Positions 44,901-48,599 of a stretch of 48,599 nucleotides of DNA are shown piece by piece. The stretch covers positions 1 to 48,599 of the forward strand of contig JARKIF010000219.1 in NCBI GenBank assembly GCA_029378245.1, in the 5' to 3' direction. The translations under genes and the position numbers were made by a program. The notes under the pieces are model-generated. The model had not been told where the DNA came from. It saw nothing but the letters and a program-made list of their open reading frames with translations, and made no database searches. Positions within the stretch are counted from its first letter, which is position 1. Each line of letters starts with the position of its first letter. This DNA comes from Roridomyces roridus (lineage: Eukaryota > Basidiomycota > Agaricomycetes > Agaricales > Mycenaceae).

Positions 44901-46367
44901 CAGAGATATCTCACGCCATACTTGGAATCCCAATGGGGCCTCCGAGGCACTGGAGATGTCTACCCCGGGTACCCGTCCAGTAGCGGGCAGAGATCTCGAG
45001 GACGGCATTGACCTGCGCGTGAACGCATGACGAGAGCCGCTCGATGCGCCACCCGCCAAAATACAAGAGTGGTGGAACGAAAAAACGTGGGTGGTCGTCA
45101 AGGCGGGTGCAGATTTTCCATGGGCGTCAGGCATATGTCCGAATATCGGTGTTTGCAGGGGAAACGAAACGTGGGATGCGCTGCGAGGTCAAGTGGATCG
45201 CGGACGCGAGTCACGAGAGGATGGAGGTGGCGTATCATTATCAAGGGTGGAGGTGATTATTTCCACGCGTGTTTGATTTTTTTCTCCGACGGGGTTCGGC
45301 GTTTAGGCCATTCAAGTCCATGCCGAGGCCGCGGGTTTTCGGGCTTGATGAGTTGGGGACCATTTCGGATGCTTGTTGAGCAGCTTGTTTTGTTTCAGTC
45401 CAGACTGTCCAATAGCAGGCGCCGAGCTCCAGTCGCAGATCGACGTCCAGCTCGTTACCGTGTAGCATTTAGCGACCTTGTACTTCAGATCGAGCGACGG
45501 GTACAGATTCGACACATTTCATGGGCTTGCACGGTCAGTACAGGGCTGTTCATTTTGTGATATGAATGTGCGTGCATACATGGTGTTATTGTTCTCGGAA
45601 TGGAGTGTGGCTTGGGTAGAAAGACTATCTAGCATTTGACTTGACGGATGGCAGAATTTGAGAGCAGCGGAGCGAAGCGTTACTCGGGGAGCATTGCGGG
45701 GCTTGGCAAGAGCGTGTTTTTGAGAGTTCCGAGAGCATTCGATCAAGGACCGGTCTTGGTGAGTCAAGCAAGGCTTTTTCGGGGTATCTAAGATTGCCTA
45801 GGCCTTCAGAGCGGGTTGAGAGCGGTTGTGTGGACGTGACGTCAAGAATCGGAGTCTGAAGAGGCCAAGTCGGAATTGATTATGTAAGCTGACTCCGACG
45901 ACTCCCGCCTGACCTTACCCGGCCCCGATTGAGCTCTGCACGCGTTCTGTATCTTTGGCGCAATCCTTCAGTCTTTCAGGGAGATTCATCCCGTATTTCC
46001 ATGGGGTGAGCATGACTTTGCGGTGGTGGAGAAGGTGCACTTGTACTTGGACCAAACTTGGAGGAATTCTTTGTGCAATGCAGCGTCGACGGATTAATAG
46101 ACGCTCTCTCAGGAGCCACGGCCACCTTGACACTCTCAAAACAAGGGCCATGCACGTAGTCCTTCCCCGTGTATTTTGAGTCCAGTCTCTTGCCGTGAAT
46201 CATTGAGATCAAAAACAAAACGGTACCTCTCTTGCTCACGACCACCATGGACCGCTGCCTAATCTCTCAGTCCTCACTAACGGACGGTGACCATACACCC
46301 GTGCGCTTCGGGGCCGACATCAACGCCGGGAATCAGCCTTAAATGACTCGAAGCGCAGTACCAGTCA
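41931..46367. other. Long interval without a secure gene
   Basis: The first 400 bases are CT-rich and probably hold the 3' end of the zinc-finger transcript. A (TATG)n microsatellite lies at about 42976-42995. GAATGGAAACTGTCGA(G/A)CCGTG occurs near 44284 and again near 44556. Around 45060-45276 a frame (TWVVVKAGADFPWASGICPN) looks protein-like, but no exon chain supports it. A lone CRE (TGACGTCA) sits near 45837. Confidence 0.4.
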
Positions 46368-47907
46368 ATGACCCCCACCATCCTCCCATCCAGCTCGACA
46401 CGTCTCCTTCCCGACGAGGCGTCTCCTCCTCACATCATCCCGCTATCCATCCTCGACTGCAGCGTTGGCAATTTCTCGCCCACGGGAGCTGCTTGGGTGT
46501 ACGACGGAGCTTTATCGCACGACCATCTGAAGGTGTCGCTCGTCAAGACTCTCAATGCGTACCCCCAGTGGGCGGGCCAGCTGCGATACACGAAGTATGA
46601 TCCCAATGGTGGGCATACCTTGTGATCGCGTCGTCTAGAGATCAGCTATGGGACGCAGGCAGATCCTGGGGTGGAATTTGTCGTTGCGAGTTGCGAGGCG
46701 GGCGTCTCGGAGCTCTTCCCTGGGCTGGAGCAGCGTCTTGAAGGGTCTGGGGCGCTCGATGTATCGTCACTCGAGGCGTTGGAGCTCTTGCCCAAGACCC
46801 CGACGCTCGCATCGAATAGCAAGGATGCAGACTTTACTGAGTTGCCGTGTCTCGTCGTGCAAGTGACGACCTTTCATCGGGGAGGCACGGCTGTTGCTCT
46901 CAAGGCGTCGCATCCCCCTCGCAGACGCTCAGACTCTACTGACGTTTGTGAACGACTGGGCGGCCGTCCTCTCGGGCACTTTTACACAATCTCCCACTCC
47001 CTGCGATGACGCCTGTCTTTTGCCCATCTGCTTTCGACCAAGCCGCGTCAGGAGACATCGACGCTTCCTCCCCGGATCCTCAGCTCCTCCAAATCGCGCA
47101 CGAGCTGCCGATTCACCGATACGACTGGTGGGCGACCACGGATGGCTTGGATATCAAGCAGATTCCACCACACCTCGCGTCCCTCAGCATCCAGCCCGGG
47201 CCCTCCCTTCCATGGCACGAGTGGGACCTGACGCTTCCCATCCGCAATTATCTACTCTACTTTAGCGCCGACGAGATCTCACGCATATGGGCAGCGGCGA
47301 GCTCAGAGCCCACCTTGACGGAACACCGAATCAGCCGCTTCGACGCGCTGCAGGCCCACGTATGGATGGCTCTCATGCGTGCACATCCAGAAGTCGCAGG
47401 ACGGAGAGGAATTCTACATGAATCTCAGCCTCGGCATGCGGGAACGTGTCTCCCCTCCACTGGGCGACAATTCCTCGGTTCGCCCATCCTGCTCGCTCGC
47501 GCTTGTGGTACAGCCCAGTCCACTCTCTCAGCCCTCGCAAGCGAGATCCGTGGTGTCCTCACAAAGTTCACACCCTCAAACGCGTCGGTGCCGTGTTGCA
47601 CGAGATGGCATTCGACATTGACGCCCGGCGGATGTGGGGTGCGTTTTTGGGACGGAGGAATGTTATTGTCACGTCTTGGGCACGGATTGGAGTGTATGAG
47701 CTTGATTTTTGGGTGTGGCAGGCCGAGGTTTGGTCCCAGCCTGTTATGGCCGGTGATGGAGGGGATTGTGCAGGTAATGGAGGCTGGGCCAAGTTCGGGG
47801 GTGGTAAGGGACCTTGGTATCGGGATGGGGCGAGCGTGTCGGTGATGCTTCCGGTGGAGGTCGTGCAGAGGATGTTGGAGGATTCGTTGTTGAGGAAGTA
47901 CCAGTAG
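46368..47907 (+). pseudogene. BAHD / trichothecene 3-O-acetyltransferase-like acyltransferase, broken
   Basis: Pieces of one acyltransferase follow in order but in changing frames. The start has IIPLSILDCSVGNFSPTGA and LKVSLVKTLNAYPQWAGQLRY. An in-frame TGA at 46623 is followed by LEISYGTQADPGVEFVVAS and VALKASHP. One extra C in a C5 run near 46915 shifts the frame within the catalytic HPLAD (HxxxD) motif. Later pieces include PVFCPSAFDQAASGDID, IHRYDWWATTDGLD, RISRFDALQAHVWMALMR, MNLSLGMRERVSPPLG and RNVIVTSWARIGVYELDF. An extra T near 47707 breaks the DFGxG structural motif (here DFGCG). I count at least six single-base shifts and one stop. Enzymes of this class move an acyl group from CoA to an alcohol or amine. 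This copy cannot be functional as it stands. Confidence 0.8.
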
Positions 47908-48070
47908 AATTTACTCGAGAATGCCATCAAAAATCACTCTCCTTTTGGCGAGCTGCTACCAGTGACCAGTGACCACTGACCACCGCTTTTCAAGCTCTCT
48001 CTCTCTCTTTACGTCCACCCATAGTCTATGCCACGTTATTAAGGCCTGGTTCCGCCGCATTTCGACTACC

Positions 48071-48599
48071 ATGACTGTGAAGGCCATGACGCGGCTCATC
48101 CCAGCCCTCCTCTTATCTACACTCGCCAGCGCGTCCCAACAGTCTTTCAGCGTCGAGAATGCACGGATAGTCTCGCAGCCGTCGCGCCCGCTTCAATGGG
48201 GCGATAAACATCATCTACGACGGATACGCATGGGTGGTACGTGCTACGTGCCCTACCAGCAACTTTGCGGGAAATTGAGAGCTCGTCGGTAGGCTGCTCG
48301 GACACGAGAAGGCGTCGGCGCCAGAGCCTAACTACAGGTGAGCTCACTGCGTTGTGAGGCACGGACCGTTTGCTGATTCACTGCCAGTGGGACATGGGGT
48401 GACTATGCGTCTTTCGTGCATCATATGAAGGGGCTGGCGGTGGTCAGTGGTTGCAAATCGACTCCAGGCGTGCGCTGACACGGATAGACAACAGGAGAAG
48501 GATGTGGATTTGTTGTTGGTGGATTCAGGTGCGGCTACTCTTGTACCATTGCTTTCTTTTATTGACCAGGGAACGCAGGCGACTTGCACGACGGTGAGG
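48071..48599 (+). pseudogene. Secreted metallophosphoesterase / 5'-nucleotidase-like protein, N-terminal part, frameshifted
   Basis: A signal peptide (MTRLIPALLLSTLASA, from 48086 or the ATG at 48071) leads to RPLQWGD, then one frame off NIIYD, then another frame off DTHGW, the first metal-binding motif of calcineurin-like phosphoesterases. About four bases appear to be missing between 48106 and 48122 of the family pattern. Following exons 48293-48337, 48388-48442, 48495-48528 and 48579-48593 splice cleanly and read LLGHEKASAPEPNY, SGTWGDYASFVHHMKG, EKDVDLLLVDSG and DLHDG. The gene runs off the window. The frameshift in exon 1 suggests decay, but the intact later exons leave a sequence error possible. 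Confidence 0.65.

Noticed and set aside
45027..45560. A 177-codon plus frame rich in Arg and Gly
   Set aside because: It overlaps another protein-like frame and neither has splice support.

Overview
The window looks like an accessory, repeat-rich region of a mushroom-forming basidiomycete (Agaricomycetes). The reasons are dense introns of about 50 bases, CT-rich leaders behind TATA boxes, and gene families typical of that group: a KDZ transposase tail, NACHT/TPR STAND ATPases, multi-exon P450s, an F-box protein, a small secreted protein and Msn2/4-type zinc fingers. There are no bacterial-style operons. Exon models were spliced by hand from GT/GC-AG signals and reading-frame continuity, so exon ends may be off by a few bases. 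Family names are recognised by eye, without a database search.

Layout. 1-1710: tail of a frameshifted KDZ transposase and a 26-bp-arm hairpin. 1710-4260: no secure gene. 4270-13272: four tandem copies of a gene for a one-pass membrane protein with an Ig-like ectodomain and a C-terminal PPNY tail. Copy 2 is a pseudogene, and the promoter of copy 1 holds two MITE-like insertions. 13476-18736: a tRNA-like remnant, then minus-strand genes for an F-box protein, an ADP-ribosylglycohydrolase with one frameshift, a decayed RNA-binding-type gene and a small secreted protein. 18750-21630: gene-poor. 21637-26162: a NACHT-TPR pseudogene split by an insert of about 1.9 kb that carries its own four-exon gene. 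26390-26945: an orphan copy of the tandem family's promoter block plus a second dispersed repeat. 27078-31519: two paralogous P450 genes converging tail to tail. 33049-34713 and 40131-41930: two divergently oriented C2H2 regulators of one family, with a tandem repeat array between them. 46368-47907: a badly broken BAHD-type acyltransferase. 48071-48599: the start of a secreted metallophosphoesterase with a frameshift, cut by the window end.

How it fits together. The region shows repeated local duplication (four membrane proteins, two P450s, two zinc fingers, tandem repeats) alongside transposon insertion and decay. Several long multi-exon genes (both P450s at 526 codons, the F-box gene and both zinc-finger genes) read through with no error, so the frameshifts in their neighbours are more likely real decay than poor sequence. 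The most unusual item is the tandem membrane-protein family. Its transmembrane helix and PPNY tail are kept in every copy while the linker varies, and a fifth promoter block survives 13 kb away without a gene.
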